From NCBI RefSeq assembly GCF_036322585.1, contig NZ_AP024600.1:1426001-1490000 (forward strand): 64,000 bases of DNA, given 5' to 3'. Below, in pieces: positions 1 to 9,012 of the stretch. Every line of letters starts with the position of its first letter. Position 1 is the first letter of the stretch. Origin of the DNA: Luteolibacter sp. LG18. Its GTDB lineage: Bacteria; Verrucomicrobiota; Verrucomicrobiia; Verrucomicrobiales; Akkermansiaceae. The notes beneath the pieces were generated by a model. That model searched no databases, was not told the DNA's origin, and saw only the letters and a list, made by a program, of their open reading frames with translations. The position numbers and the translations under genes were made by a program.

Positions 1-1344
1 CGGCACGCCGTCCATGGCGGCGGCGATGTTGCCGAAGAGCGCCTGCTGCTGGGCATCGCTCATCAGGCGGAACAGGTTGCCGGGCTGGGTGTAGTCGTCG
101 TTGCCCTCGCGGTGGTTGTAGCGGTCCGCATCGCCGGAGATTTTCAGCGGCGGCTCGGCGAAGCGCTCGTGCTCGATGGGACCGTTGAAGCTATTCGGTT
201 CGTAGTAGGCGTCGCTGGCGGCGGGCGTGGCGAAGTTCATCGCGCCGTCCTGGTGGTAGTGGTTGGCCGCGGACTTCGGACGGTTCACCGGCAGGGCCTC
301 ATACCAGGTGCCGACGCGGTAGCGGTGGGCGTCCGCGTAGGAGAAGATGCGGGCCTGGAGCATTTTATCCGGCGAGAAGCCGATGCCCGGCACGATGTTG
401 GAAGGGGAGAAGGCCGATTGCTCGATCTCCTGGAAATAGTTCGCGGGGTTGCGGTTCAGCTCCAGCACGCCCACGTCGATGAGCGGGTAGTCGCCGTGCG
501 GCCAGACCTTGGTGAGATCGAAGGGATTGAGGTGGTACGTCTCCGCATCGGCCTCCGGCATCACCTGGATCTTCACGTCCCACCTCGGGAAATCGCCCCG
601 CTCGATCGCCTCGTAGAGATCGCGCTGCGACGATTCGCGGTCCTTGGCGATGACCTGTTCGCTTTCGGCATTGGTCATGGTCTCGATGCCCTGGCGGGTC
701 TTGAAGTGGAACTTCACCCAGAAGCGTTCGCCCGCGGCATTCAGCAGCGAGTAAGTGTGGGAACCGTAGCCGTTGACGTGGCGGTAGCTCTTCGGCAGGC
801 CGCGGTCCGACATCAGGATGGTGACCTGGTGCAGACTCTCCGGAGAGAGCGACCAGAAATCCCACATCGCGGTGGCGCTGCGCAGGTTGGTGCGCGGATG
901 GCGTTTCTGGGTGTGAATGAAGTCCGGGAATTTCAGAGGATCGCGAACGAAGAAGACGGGCGTGTTGTTGCCCACCAGATCCCAGTTGCCCTCGTCGGTG
1001 TAGAACTTCAGCGCGAAGCCGCGCACGTCGCGCTCGGCATCGGCCGCGCCGCGTTCACCGGCCACGGTGGAGAAGCGCAGCAGCGTTTCCGTCTGCTTGC
1101 CAACCTGGGAGAAGATGGCGGCCTTCGAGTACTTCGTGATGTCGTGGGTCACGGTGAAAGTGCCGAACGCGCCGGAGCCCTTCGCATGAACCACGCGCTC
1201 GGGGATGCGCTCGCGGTTCTGGTGGGCGAGCTTCTCAATGAGCTGGTAGTCCTGCAGCAGCAGCGGACCGCGCGGTCCGGCGCTGAGGGAGTTCTGGTTG
1301 TCGGCGACGGGATTGCCTGCGGTGGTGGTAAGGGTCGGTTTCAT
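1..1344 (-). CDS. katA: Catalase (monofunctional heme catalase), 3' end beyond window
   Basis: This is a heme catalase that breaks down hydrogen peroxide to water and oxygen in the cytoplasm. The reverse strand reads 448 codons from the ATG at 1342-1344 to the window edge without a stop, so the C-terminus is missing. Visible family marks are the distal histidine in [14 protein letters not shown] (His53), the [18 protein letters not shown] segment, FWVKFHFKT, and the proximal heme region [14 protein letters not shown] with the Tyr ligand. It is transcribed away from an OxyR-type regulator, with a small membrane ORF between them. That layout is typical of peroxide-inducible catalases, so OxyR control is likely but inferred. 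Confidence 0.95.
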   Translation of the reverse strand, partial: MKPTLTTTAGNPVADNQNSLSAGPRGPLLLQDYQLIEKLAHQNRERIPERVVHAKGSGAFGTFTVTHDITKYSKAAIFSQVGKQTETLLRFSTVAGERGAADAERDVRGFALKFYTDEGNWDLVGNNTPVFFVRDPLKFPDFIHTQKRHPRTNLRSATAMWDFWSLSPESLHQVTILMSDRGLPKSYRHVNGYGSHTYSLLNAAGERFWVKFHFKTRQGIETMTNAESEQVIAKDRESSQRDLYEAIERGDFPRWDVKIQVMPEADAETYHLNPFDLTKVWPHGDYPLIDVGVLELNRNPANYFQEIEQSAFSPSNIVPGIGFSPDKMLQARIFSYADAHRYRVGTWYEALPVNRPKSAANHYHQDGAMNFATPAASDAYYEPNSFNGPIEHERFAEPPLKISGDADRYNHREGNDDYTQPGNLFRLMSDAQQQALFGNIAAAMDGVP

Positions 1345-1353
1345 GGGTTGCGG

Positions 1354-1509
1354 TCAGGAAAGGAAGAGGATGCCGAGGATCGAGAGCCCGGAGAGCACGG
1401 CGGCAATGACATGGCGGAGGCGGTTGCCATCGGCGGGCGTGGTTTCCCGCCACATCAGGACGAAGCTCCGGAACTCGGCGGGGTAGTGGTTTCGCAGGAA
1501 GTAGATCAT
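1354..1509 (-). CDS. Small single-span membrane protein upstream of katA (51 aa)
   Basis: A short ORF sits between katA and the divergent oxyR gene and reads in the katA direction. It starts at the ATG at 1507-1509 and stops 9 bp before the katA start. The N-terminal half is basic and aromatic (MIYFLRNHYPAEFRS), and the C-terminal half is one hydrophobic stretch (HVIAAVLSGLSILGILFLS), which suggests a tail-anchored peptide. I recognise no family. Position and spacing suggest co-transcription with katA, possibly translational coupling, but no strong ribosome binding site is visible. It could be a chance ORF. Confidence 0.45.
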   Translation of the reverse strand: MIYFLRNHYPAEFRSFVLMWRETTPADGNRLRHVIAAVLSGLSILGILFLS

Positions 1510-1562
1510 GGCCTTTGAGGAACGACGTGATCATGCCCGGAAACCCGCCATCCAGGTAATCG

Positions 1563-1592
1563 CTTGTTGCGAAACAAGGCATTGGATTTACT
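1563..1592 (+). promoter_or_regulatory. Candidate OxyR operator and oxyR promoter
   Basis: The katA-oxyR intergenic region holds a perfect inverted repeat CTTGTT-GCGA-AACAAG (1563-1578), which includes the T-N11-A pattern of LysR-type regulators. It overlaps a possible -35 (TTGTTG, 1564-1569), followed after 17 bp by a weak -10 (TTTACT, 1587-1592). The oxyR ATG lies at 1608. Autoregulation and divergent control of katA are inferred from this position. Confidence 0.45.
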
Positions 1593-1607
1593 TATGGATC
1601 GGACACC

Positions 1608-2489
1608 ATGGAAATCCGCCAGCTCGAACTCCTGCGCGCGATCCTCGAGGAGGGATCGCTCACCGCCGCGGCGAAACGCTGCCATCTCTCGCAGCCCGCC
1701 CTCAGCCAGCAGATCCAGGCGCTGGAGGCGGAGCTGGGCGAACCGCTGCTGATCCGCAAGCCGCGCGGCGTGGAACCCACCGCCGCGGGCACGCTGCTGA
1801 TGGAGCACGCCGGACGCATCTTGGAGGAAACGGAGCGGGTGAAGGATGCCTTCACCGGGCGGCGCGAGCTCCAGTCCGGGCGGGTGGCGTTCGGGATCAT
1901 CCCCACCATAGCGCCCTACCTGTTGCCGCGCTTGCTGGGACCGTTCCGGAAGCGGTTTCCCGGGATCGACCTCGCGGTGTCCGAGGCCCGCACCGCGGAT
2001 CTGATCCCGCAGGTGGTGTCAGGCGCGATCGAGTTCGCGATCCTCAGCGACGTGGCGGAAGCGGAGCGCAAACGCTGGTCGCTGCACCTGCGCGAGTTGT
2101 TCCGCGAGCCGCTGCTGCTGGCCGCCCCGGCGGATCATCCGCTGGCGACCCGTAAAGCCCCGCCGACGCCCGCGGACCTGGATGCGTCGGAGTTGATCCA
2201 CCTTCAGGGCGGGCACTGTCTTTCCGACCGCACGCTGCGGGTGTGCAAGATCCGCGAGCCGAATCCCGGGCTGCGCTGCGACCAGCTCTCGACCGCGCTG
2301 GCGATGGTCGCCGCAGGTCTGGGGGTGACCGTGGTGCCGAAGCTAGCGGTGCGGGACCTCGGGGATGGGGTCGTGTTCCGGCCGTTTGCAAGGGAGGGAT
2401 TGCACCGGGTGATCAGCCTGATGAAACGCCGCGGCACGGGGACCAGCCCGGCAGCGGGGGAGTTGCTGAGGCTCTTCACCAAGGGGTAG
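1608..2489 (+). CDS. oxyR: OxyR-type LysR-family peroxide-sensing regulator
   Basis: This is a 293-residue LysR-family transcription factor. Residues 1-60 form the winged helix-turn-helix (MEIRQLELLRAILEEGSLTAAA, then LSQPALSQQIQALE), and about 90-290 form the substrate-binding fold. The segment GHCLSDRTLRVC places Cys204 and Cys213 with eight residues between them, the same spacing as the redox pair Cys199/Cys208 of E. coli OxyR, so peroxide sensing by disulfide formation is well supported. It is divergent from katA. The stop codon lies at the edge of a palindromic repeat shared with the convergent gene. Confidence 0.92.
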   Translation: MEIRQLELLRAILEEGSLTAAAKRCHLSQPALSQQIQALEAELGEPLLIRKPRGVEPTAAGTLLMEHAGRILEETERVKDAFTGRRELQSGRVAFGIIPTIAPYLLPRLLGPFRKRFPGIDLAVSEARTADLIPQVVSGAIEFAILSDVAEAERKRWSLHLRELFREPLLLAAPADHPLATRKAPPTPADLDASELIHLQGGHCLSDRTLRVCKIREPNPGLRCDQLSTALAMVAAGLGVTVVPKLAVRDLGDGVVFRPFAREGLHRVISLMKRRGTGTSPAAGELLRLFTKG

Positions 2490-2566
2490 GGACATTCCTG
2501 TCCCGTTTAAAAAAACCACCCAGCTCCGCTGGCAAGTATTCAAGAGACGGGACAAGAATGTCCCTA
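2487..2566. repeat. 80-bp palindromic repeat, copy 1
   Basis: The element has two outer hairpins, GGGACATTCCTGTCCC (2489-2504) and GGGACAAGAATGTCCC (2549-2564), around an inner hairpin CCAGC-TCC-GCTGG (2520-2532). The ends are inverted, reading TAGGGACA outward, so it supplies the TAG stop codons of both oxyR and the convergent Coq4-like gene. A second copy lies at 32272-32409, with its inner 20-bp core in the opposite orientation. It may act as a bidirectional terminator. The layout resembles REP/BIME-type or small non-autonomous elements. Confidence 0.75.
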
Positions 2567-3145
2567 CTCCTTGTGAAGCCTCCGGCAGGCGGTGATCTTC
2601 GGGTTCCGGGTGGCTTCGACGTTGTAGTAGGCTTGGAGGAGCTCCTCCTCGATCCCGAGCTTTCGGCGGGCTTCATGGAGGGTGAGTCCCATCAATGGTT
2701 CGAAGTCGATGCGATCCAGTGGCTTGCATTCCGATACCGCTCCCAGATGCACGGCATCGGTGAAGATGCGGCGGGCGGATTTAGGAAAGCGATACGGTTT
2801 CGGATACCACCGCCCCGCCACGGTGGCGAACCAGCGGGTGGCGGCGGTGCTCATTTCCTTCGAGGAACCCATCGTGAAGCCAATGGTGAAAGCCTCGTCG
2901 TAGAGCGTGGTGCCTCGCCCGAGCAAGAGGTGCACGCAATCGTGCTGCTCCAGCGTGACCCGGCCGCGGAACATCGACAGCGGCGGCAGGTCGAACGCCG
3001 GGTTTTCCATGATTTTCACCAGGAACGGCACCTCGCCCTGGTCGTTGCCGATGGCCAGCAGCCGCCGCATGCCCTCGCGCAGCGTGATGGAGTGGTCCCA
3101 CAGGGGGATGAGGAAGACCTGCAACGCGGGATTGTAGATCGCCAT
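2564..3145 (-). CDS. Coq4-family protein
   Basis: This 193-residue protein starts at the ATG at 3143-3145 (MAIYNPALQV). It carries HDCVH-x11-E (His68, Asp69, His72, Glu84), which matches the metal-binding HDxxH-x11-E signature of the Coq4 family (PF05019). In eukaryotes Coq4 takes part in coenzyme Q ring modification. The role of bacterial homologues is unclear, and no other quinone gene lies nearby. A longer in-frame reading upstream is very Arg/Pro-rich and looks non-coding. The family call rests on the motif and size, and the function is unknown here. Confidence 0.65.
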   Translation of the reverse strand: MAIYNPALQVFLIPLWDHSITLREGMRRLLAIGNDQGEVPFLVKIMENPAFDLPPLSMFRGRVTLEQHDCVHLLLGRGTTLYDEAFTIGFTMGSSKEMSTAATRWFATVAGRWYPKPYRFPKSARRIFTDAVHLGAVSECKPLDRIDFEPLMGLTLHEARRKLGIEEELLQAYYNVEATRNPKITACRRLHKE

Positions 3146-3219
3146 GGAGCATTCTCGCACAAAACCCGCCACCGGAGCAAGAATGAGACGCGCTAAAGCC
3201 TCGACTCCGGCCCCGCGGC

Positions 3220-5961
3220 TTGCATGCTTTCCGCCCCTTGCCCACCACCGCCGCCATCCGTGACTACCTCGAAAACCTCCTCTGGCAGGAGCGTTTCGAC
3301 GAGGAGCACCTGGCCGCCGGGCAGAAGCTGAAAAGCAAGGTCCGCGAGCTGGCCGCCGAGCGGCCGGACGACAACAACCTGACGCTGCGGGCCACCGTGG
3401 CCGGGGAGGACTGCGAGGTGCCGCTGTGGGTGGCCGGGGACGGCTGGCAGTTCGAAACGAACTGCTCGTGCGAGTTCGGCCGGTTCTGCCCGCACGCCGC
3501 GGCGATCCTGACCGAGGCTTCGAAACCGAAAACGCTGGTCCGGGTGCTGGAGGGCGCGACCGTCCGCAGCCGCCAGGCCCCTGAGCTCGCGACCGCCGCC
3601 GAGCTGGTGCCCGCGCCCGAGGACATCCCGCACGTCGAGATCGCCCCCGCCTTCCATCTTTCACTGGTCCGCGAGTCCACCGACTCGAAGGTGATCCGAC
3701 TGCTGCTCCAGGCGTTGAAAATGCCGGACCAGGGCGACTGGGTGGTCGCGCGCCCGTTCGCGATCTACGGCGAGCATCGTATCCCGCTGGCCGGCACGGC
3801 CGCGCCACGTGAATTCCGCGTGGACACGAAAAAGGGGCCGCTGGTGATCCGGCGCGACGTGGCGGCGGAATACAACGCGGTGCAGACGCTCCAGCAGGTG
3901 GGTCTCGGCAGCCTGGCGGGCCACGCCGAGTTCCGTTTCCTGCTATCGCTGGCCGGGAAGAAAGGTTCCGCGAAGGAGGCGGGCCTGTGGTTCCCCTCGC
4001 CGGTGCACGGCCCGATCAACGAGTTCTGGCCGTGGCTGCGTTCGCGCGGCCGCGAGCTGCTGGAAGCGGCGAAATGGACCTTCGAGGTGGATCGCGACGT
4101 GGGCTACGACGTGATCGACCTCGACCCGGACAACTGGGTGTTCACCCTCGAGGACGACTCCACCGGCTGGTTCCACCTCTCGGTAGGCATCGAGGTGGCG
4201 GGCAAGTCGATCGACCTGCTGCCGATCCTCGCCGCGCTGCTCGACAAGGGCGCGCTGGAGGAATCGCTGGAGTTCCCCGCCGACGGCCACTTCCTGCACT
4301 ACCTGCCGGACGGCACCGCGCTGCGCCTGCCCGCCGCGCGGGTGCGGAAGATTCTCAAGCATTTCGCCGCGCTGATCGACCCGCGCCGGTTCAAGGGCGG
4401 CAAGATGCCGCTGCACCCGCTCGACGCCGCCGCGCTGGGACTGGCCGAGTTCGGGATCGAGCCGCCGCCGCGCCTCGCCGAGCTGGCGGAGAAGCTCAAC
4501 GGCTTCGAGGGCATCAACCCGGAACCGCCGCCGGAGGGGCTGAAGGCCGAGCTGCGTCCGTACCAGCTCTCCGGTTTCCGCTGGATGCAGTTCCTCGCCC
4601 GCCACGAGCTTCACGGCATCCTGGCCGACGACATGGGCCTCGGCAAAACGCTCCAGACCATCACCCACATCCTCGCGGAGAAAGCCAGCGGCCGCAATGC
4701 GAAGCGGCCGTCGCTGGTGATCGCGCCGACGAGCGTGGTGCCGAACTGGCAGGCGGAGATCCGGAAGTTCGCCCCCGAGCTGCGGATCCTGCTGCTCGAT
4801 GGCCCGGAGCGGAAAAAGTACTTCCGCTCGATCCCCTACGCGGACGTGGTCCTCACCTCGTTCGCCCTGCTCCAGCGCGACATCGACAAGCTCGCCGAGC
4901 ATTCGTTCCACCTCGCGGTGCTGGACGAGGCGCAGAACATCAAGAACCCGTCGGCGAAGGTCGCGCAGGCCGCGTGCAAGCTCAACGCCCGCCACCGCCT
5001 GTGCCTGTCCGGCACGCCGGTGGAGAACCACCTCGGCGAACTGTGGAGCCAGCTCAAGTTCCTGATGCCCGGTTTCCTCGGCAGCCAGGAGGATTTCAAC
5101 CGCCGCTTCCGCACGCCGATCGAGCGCAATGGCGACGAGGAACGCCAGGCCGCGCTGAAAAAGCGCGTGGCCCCGCTGATCCTGCGCCGCACCAAGGACC
5201 AGGTGGCGAAGGAACTGCCGCCGAAGACCGAGCTGGTCCACATGGTCGAGCTGACCTCCGGCCAAAAGGATCTCTACGAAACCATCCGCGCCGCCATGGA
5301 CAAGCGGGTGCGCCAGGCGATCGCGGCTCGCGGTTTCGACAAGTCGCAGATGGTGTTCCTGGAGGCGCTGATGAAGCTGCGCCAGATCTGCTGCGACCCG
5401 CGGCTGCTGAAGCTCGAAGGCGAGTCGAAGCTGGAGGCGGAACTCGCCGGCTCCGGCAAGCTGGACTACCTCTTCGAACTACTGGAGACGCTGGTCGAGG
5501 AAGGCCGCCGCACGCTGCTGTTCTCCCAGTTCACCTCGATGCTCCAGATCATCGAGGACGGGCTGAAGGCGCGGAAGATCTCGTTCCTGAAACTCACCGG
5601 TGAATCGAAGAACCGCGGCGGGCTGGTGAAGGAGTTCCAGGAGGGCGATGCCTCGGTGTTCCTGATCTCGCTGAAGGCGGGCGGCACCGGTCTCAACCTG
5701 GTGGCGGCGGACACCGTGATCCACTACGACCCATGGTGGAACCCCGCCGCCGAAGCCCAGGCCACCGACCGCGCCTACCGGATCGGCCAGGACAAGCCGG
5801 TCTTCGTCCACAAGCTGATCTGCCAGGGCACGGTCGAGGAGCGCATCCACAAGCTCCAGCAGCAGAAGAGCCAGCTCGCCAACGCCCTGCTCGCCGACGC
5901 GGACGTCTCCACCCGCCTCGACTCGAACACCCTCGGCGCGCTGCTGGCCCCGATGGAGTGA
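3220..5961 (+). CDS. SNF2-family DNA translocase with SWIM zinc finger
   Basis: This 913-residue protein is an ATP-dependent DNA/chromatin-type translocase of the SNF2/Rad54/HepA superfamily. The N-terminal SWIM zinc finger has the form CxCx5CxH (Cys82, Cys84, Cys90, His92). A long middle domain follows, then the helicase core: DMGLGKTLQT (Walker A, about 471-480), LDEAQNIKNP (DEAQ box, 569-572), LSGTPVENHLGELW, and the C-terminal GGTGLNLVAADTVIHYDPWW and QATDRAYRIGQ motifs. No ATG fits the N-terminus; the reading frame opens at TTG 3220 and the true start could be slightly downstream. It probably acts in transcription recycling or repair. Confidence 0.9.
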   Translation: MHAFRPLPTTAAIRDYLENLLWQERFDEEHLAAGQKLKSKVRELAAERPDDNNLTLRATVAGEDCEVPLWVAGDGWQFETNCSCEFGRFCPHAAAILTEASKPKTLVRVLEGATVRSRQAPELATAAELVPAPEDIPHVEIAPAFHLSLVRESTDSKVIRLLLQALKMPDQGDWVVARPFAIYGEHRIPLAGTAAPREFRVDTKKGPLVIRRDVAAEYNAVQTLQQVGLGSLAGHAEFRFLLSLAGKKGSAKEAGLWFPSPVHGPINEFWPWLRSRGRELLEAAKWTFEVDRDVGYDVIDLDPDNWVFTLEDDSTGWFHLSVGIEVAGKSIDLLPILAALLDKGALEESLEFPADGHFLHYLPDGTALRLPAARVRKILKHFAALIDPRRFKGGKMPLHPLDAAALGLAEFGIEPPPRLAELAEKLNGFEGINPEPPPEGLKAELRPYQLSGFRWMQFLARHELHGILADDMGLGKTLQTITHILAEKASGRNAKRPSLVIAPTSVVPNWQAEIRKFAPELRILLLDGPERKKYFRSIPYADVVLTSFALLQRDIDKLAEHSFHLAVLDEAQNIKNPSAKVAQAACKLNARHRLCLSGTPVENHLGELWSQLKFLMPGFLGSQEDFNRRFRTPIERNGDEERQAALKKRVAPLILRRTKDQVAKELPPKTELVHMVELTSGQKDLYETIRAAMDKRVRQAIAARGFDKSQMVFLEALMKLRQICCDPRLLKLEGESKLEAELAGSGKLDYLFELLETLVEEGRRTLLFSQFTSMLQIIEDGLKARKISFLKLTGESKNRGGLVKEFQEGDASVFLISLKAGGTGLNLVAADTVIHYDPWWNPAAEAQATDRAYRIGQDKPVFVHKLICQGTVEERIHKLQQQKSQLANALLADADVSTRLDSNTLGALLAPME

Positions 5962-6534
5962 TCAATGCCCACCGTGCCTGAGCGGCTCGGAAACCCACGC
6001 CAGCACGCGGCTGCGGTTCGGCTGTCCGGCAAGCCAGTCCCGGAACTCGAGCGCCCGTGCGTAACCTTCCTCGCCGAGCTGTTCGCGGAACCCCGCTTCC
6101 AAGGCCTCATGGGCGGCATCGGAACGGACGCCCCTCTGCCAGACATCGGTGAAAACGCGGTGGATTTCGTCGTGAAAGTTCCGCTCTTTCAGCGCCGTCC
6201 ATTCCCCGGCATCCAGCCAGAATCCGCCGGTGGGCGAACGGTCGATAAAGAAGGAGAATCCATGGCCGACGCGGAAGCGGGTCATGAGCGAGCCGGACTC
6301 CGGACAAATACGGGCGGGAGCATCGGCATCCTCCAACACCGCGGCGGAACCACCTCGTGCAGGCAACGTCTCCATGCGCCCCGGCTGATGTGCGAGCCAT
6401 TCCCAGTAGTCGGCGGACTTCAGATAAGCGCCACCGGACTGGGAATCGCTCCACGCGGGAAGACCGGATTCGAGCTCGATGGGGACCAGTTGGGCGTGCG
6501 GTTCGACGGGGCTGTTCATACGGGAACATCCCAA
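5962..6534 (-). CDS. Protein with degenerate zf-TFIIB-like motif
   Basis: This is a 190-residue protein convergent with the SNF2 gene; its stop directly abuts the SNF2 stop. The middle part, CPESGSLMTRFRVGHG then DRSPTGGFWLDAGEW, has the outline of a zf-TFIIB zinc ribbon (CPxCG...CxxCGGxWLDxGE), but three of the four cysteines are replaced, so zinc binding is doubtful. The rest is acidic and helical. GGAG five bases before the ATG at 6532-6534 supports this start, although a second Met at 6517-6519 is possible. No role can be named. Confidence 0.6.
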   Translation of the reverse strand: MGCSRMNSPVEPHAQLVPIELESGLPAWSDSQSGGAYLKSADYWEWLAHQPGRMETLPARGGSAAVLEDADAPARICPESGSLMTRFRVGHGFSFFIDRSPTGGFWLDAGEWTALKERNFHDEIHRVFTDVWQRGVRSDAAHEALEAGFREQLGEEGYARALEFRDWLAGQPNRSRVLAWVSEPLRHGGH

Positions 6535-6640
6535 CTCCGATCATCCCCCACCGCCATGGGAAACGCCGGGCTCTTTTCGAATGTCAGCGCGTGGAAAACC
6601 TGCATTCCCAACACCATCCTTTTCCTCCATCCTCCCACTG

Positions 6641-7774
6641 ATGCTCCGCACCCTCCACCTCCGCGGCTACCGCTCCCTGCTCGACTTCCGGTTGGAACTG
6701 GGGCGCGTGACCGTGGTGACCGGCGGCAATGGCGTCGGGAAGTCCAACCTCTACCGTGCACTGGCGATGATGCAGCGGATGGCGGAGGGGAACTTCGCCG
6801 CGGCAATCGCGGCCGAGGGCGGCATGCCAAGCGTGGCCTGGGCGGGACAGCGGAAAAAGGACAAGCCGATCCGGGTGGAGTGGGAGCTGGAGCACGACTT
6901 CTTCCACTACACGATGGAGTGCGGATTGGTTCCCACTGTTCCCGGACAGGACACCGACTTCCGCACCGATCCGGATCTCAAACAAGAAAGCCTGCGCCTG
7001 CACCAGAAGGGCAAGGGACGGGAAGTCGCGCGTCGCAAGGGGCCCGCCGTGCAGCTCCGTAACCGCGAAGGGGTGTTCGAGTCTTCGCCGCTGCCGCTGC
7101 ATGCACCGGAATCGATGCTCTCGGAAATCCGGGACGGGATTGAGTTCCCGGGACTTTCCGCGGCACGGGAGATCCTGCTGTCGTGGCGGTTCTACCACCA
7201 GTTCCGCACGGACCTGGATTCCATCCTCCGTCGTCCGCAGGTCGGCGCATGGTCACCGGTCTTGGCCCACGACGGAGCGAATCTCGCGGCGACCCTGCGC
7301 ACCATCGTCGAGACTGGTCGCGGCGAACCATTGCGGGAGGCCGTGGAGCAGGGTTTCCCCGGCACCCGCTGGAGGACGCTCGATGCAAACGCGCGCTTTC
7401 AGCTCCAGATCCTGCGTCCGGGCCTGAAGCGCTGGATGGACGCCAGCGAGTTGTCCGATGGCACGCTGCGTTTTTTTTGCCTGTGCGCCGCGCTACTCAC
7501 CCCGAAGCCGCCGCCACTGATCGTGCTCAATGAACCAGAGAACAGCCTGCATGCCGGACTGATGCCGGCACTCGCGGGATTGATTGCCGCCGTGCCGCCG
7601 GAGACCCAATTGATTGTCGTCACCCACTCCGAGGCCCTGGCCCGAGAGATCGGAGAGCGGACGGATTCCCGAAAAATCGACCTCATTAACCAAGACGGCG
7701 AAACCCGCCTCGCCGAGCACGCGGGTCCGCGCCGGGTGTGGACCTTCAGCGGACGCGATGAGGATGATGATTGA
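6641..7774 (+). CDS. AAA-family ATPase (AAA_21 / RecF-like)
   Basis: This 377-residue ABC-like ATPase starts at MLRTLHLRGYRSL. The P-loop GGNGVGKSN lies near residue 29 and a C-terminal Walker B/D-loop region reads VLNEPENSLHAGLMPAL, followed by VVTHSEALA, the H-loop. This is the layout of stand-alone OLD/RecF-type predicted ATPases (COG4637-like). The acyltransferase-like gene downstream begins near its stop, and the two may form an operon. Some ATPases of this class work in phage defence or repair, but nothing here shows that directly. Confidence 0.8.
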   Translation: MLRTLHLRGYRSLLDFRLELGRVTVVTGGNGVGKSNLYRALAMMQRMAEGNFAAAIAAEGGMPSVAWAGQRKKDKPIRVEWELEHDFFHYTMECGLVPTVPGQDTDFRTDPDLKQESLRLHQKGKGREVARRKGPAVQLRNREGVFESSPLPLHAPESMLSEIRDGIEFPGLSAAREILLSWRFYHQFRTDLDSILRRPQVGAWSPVLAHDGANLAATLRTIVETGRGEPLREAVEQGFPGTRWRTLDANARFQLQILRPGLKRWMDASELSDGTLRFFCLCAALLTPKPPPLIVLNEPENSLHAGLMPALAGLIAAVPPETQLIVVTHSEALAREIGERTDSRKIDLINQDGETRLAEHAGPRRVWTFSGRDEDDD

Positions 7775-7848
7775 GGGTTCCTCCGCGTGAGCCGCGGATT
7801 TTCGTCGTGCCCCATCCCACCGGAGAGCATGATGCAAGGGTCTCCCCC

Positions 7849-8913
7849 ATGACCCGCACGGAAACCGCGCTTTCTCCCCTGATCCGCAATGCGGAGGCGA
7901 CCTTGGTGGAACATGTCGTGGAAGGAGTCCAGGTGCCCGTGATCATCCCGGACCTCGATCCGACATTGCCGCCCGCCGAGCGCTGTTGGACCACCTGCCT
8001 GGAGTCCGCGGTGGTGGGATTCGTGATGGACGAATGGCGGGCGAAGCGGAGGCCCACGGGACTGGCGGCGGTGCTCGGAAATGCCGCGGCGGGAGTGCTG
8101 TCCTGCGGTCCATGGCAGCGCGCGGTGCAGGTCGGCAGCCTGCCTTTCTCCACCACGCTGCGCTCGGAAGAGGATGAACGGGCGATGTGGCGGCTGCTGC
8201 CGGAACTGCGTGAGGAGATGCCGGAGCGCCCGTTCGCGATCCGCCATGTGTTGCCGGACGAGGTGCCCGCGGAATGGCGGGCGGAGACGGTGCTACTGCC
8301 CGCCCGGGTGGTCTATCTCCAGGATTTCACGGATGGCCAAGCTCCCCCGAGCAAGGATTACCGCCGGGACCTCAAGCGCCTGAATGTTTCCGGGTTGGTT
8401 CATCTAACAGATCCGGATTTCGACAACGGCCGCGTGAACGAGGTGATCGGGCTTTACCGCCAGCTCTACCGGGACCGCTACACGATCCGGCATCCGGACT
8501 ACACGCCCGGGATGATCGAACTGGCCCGGCAACGCGGCTGGCTGTCGCTCGGCGGGCTGGCCGATCCGGCGAATGGTCGGTTGCTGGGGTTCTTCGGCAT
8601 CCATGCCGGGGGGCGCGTGATGACCACACCCATCCTCGGCCACGACACGACCCTGCCGCAGAAAGCCGCGCTTTACCGGCAGCTCTCCGCGATGGCCACC
8701 GAGCACGCGATGCGGGAGCGGATGTGGGAAAATGCCTCGAGCGGTGCGGGGGACTTCAAGCGCCGCCGGAATTTCAAGCCGGTGCTGGAGTATCTGCTGG
8801 TGCTGCCCCCGCTGGCCGGGCGGCGGCGCTTCAGCGACCGGGCCATCCTGAAAGCGTGTGGGAAGATGACCAAGCGGGTGACGATGGAGGACTTCATCGC
8901 CGCAGGCGGATGA
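7849..8913 (+). CDS. GNAT/FemAB-like acyltransferase-type protein
   Basis: This is a 354-residue protein read from the ATG at 7849; an extended start at TTG 7771, overlapping the ATPase stop, is also open. The second half has a GNAT/FemAB-like pattern: DYRRDLKRL, LYRQLYRDRY, a strand segment GRLLGFFGI, and SSGAGDFKRRRNFKP near the end, as in peptidoglycan- or lipid-modifying acyltransferase families. The first half is not recognised. The gene follows the AAA ATPase closely, so the two are probably co-expressed. The substrate is unknown. Confidence 0.6.
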   Translation: MTRTETALSPLIRNAEATLVEHVVEGVQVPVIIPDLDPTLPPAERCWTTCLESAVVGFVMDEWRAKRRPTGLAAVLGNAAAGVLSCGPWQRAVQVGSLPFSTTLRSEEDERAMWRLLPELREEMPERPFAIRHVLPDEVPAEWRAETVLLPARVVYLQDFTDGQAPPSKDYRRDLKRLNVSGLVHLTDPDFDNGRVNEVIGLYRQLYRDRYTIRHPDYTPGMIELARQRGWLSLGGLADPANGRLLGFFGIHAGGRVMTTPILGHDTTLPQKAALYRQLSAMATEHAMRERMWENASSGAGDFKRRRNFKPVLEYLLVLPPLAGRRRFSDRAILKACGKMTKRVTMEDFIAAGG

Positions 8914-9012
8914 GCCGCCATGGCCCGCAGTTGTGACCGGCTTGAACAGCGTGCATGGACCGGGAGCCATGGCGGCTTGCAGGGGCCGCGGCAACCGGCC
9001 ATTTTCTCCGCC

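Noticed and set aside
112-1518. Long forward ORF opposite katA
   Set aside because: Valine/arginine-rich mirror of the catalase frame; high GC content makes such shadows common. The reverse frame has clear catalase motifs.
3146-3808. N-terminal extension of the Coq4-like protein
   Set aside because: The extension is Arg/Pro-rich and antisense to the SNF2 start; the ATG at 3145 gives the family N-terminus.
3943-5265. Long reverse ORF inside the SNF2 gene
   Set aside because: No family pattern, while the forward frame has all helicase motifs.
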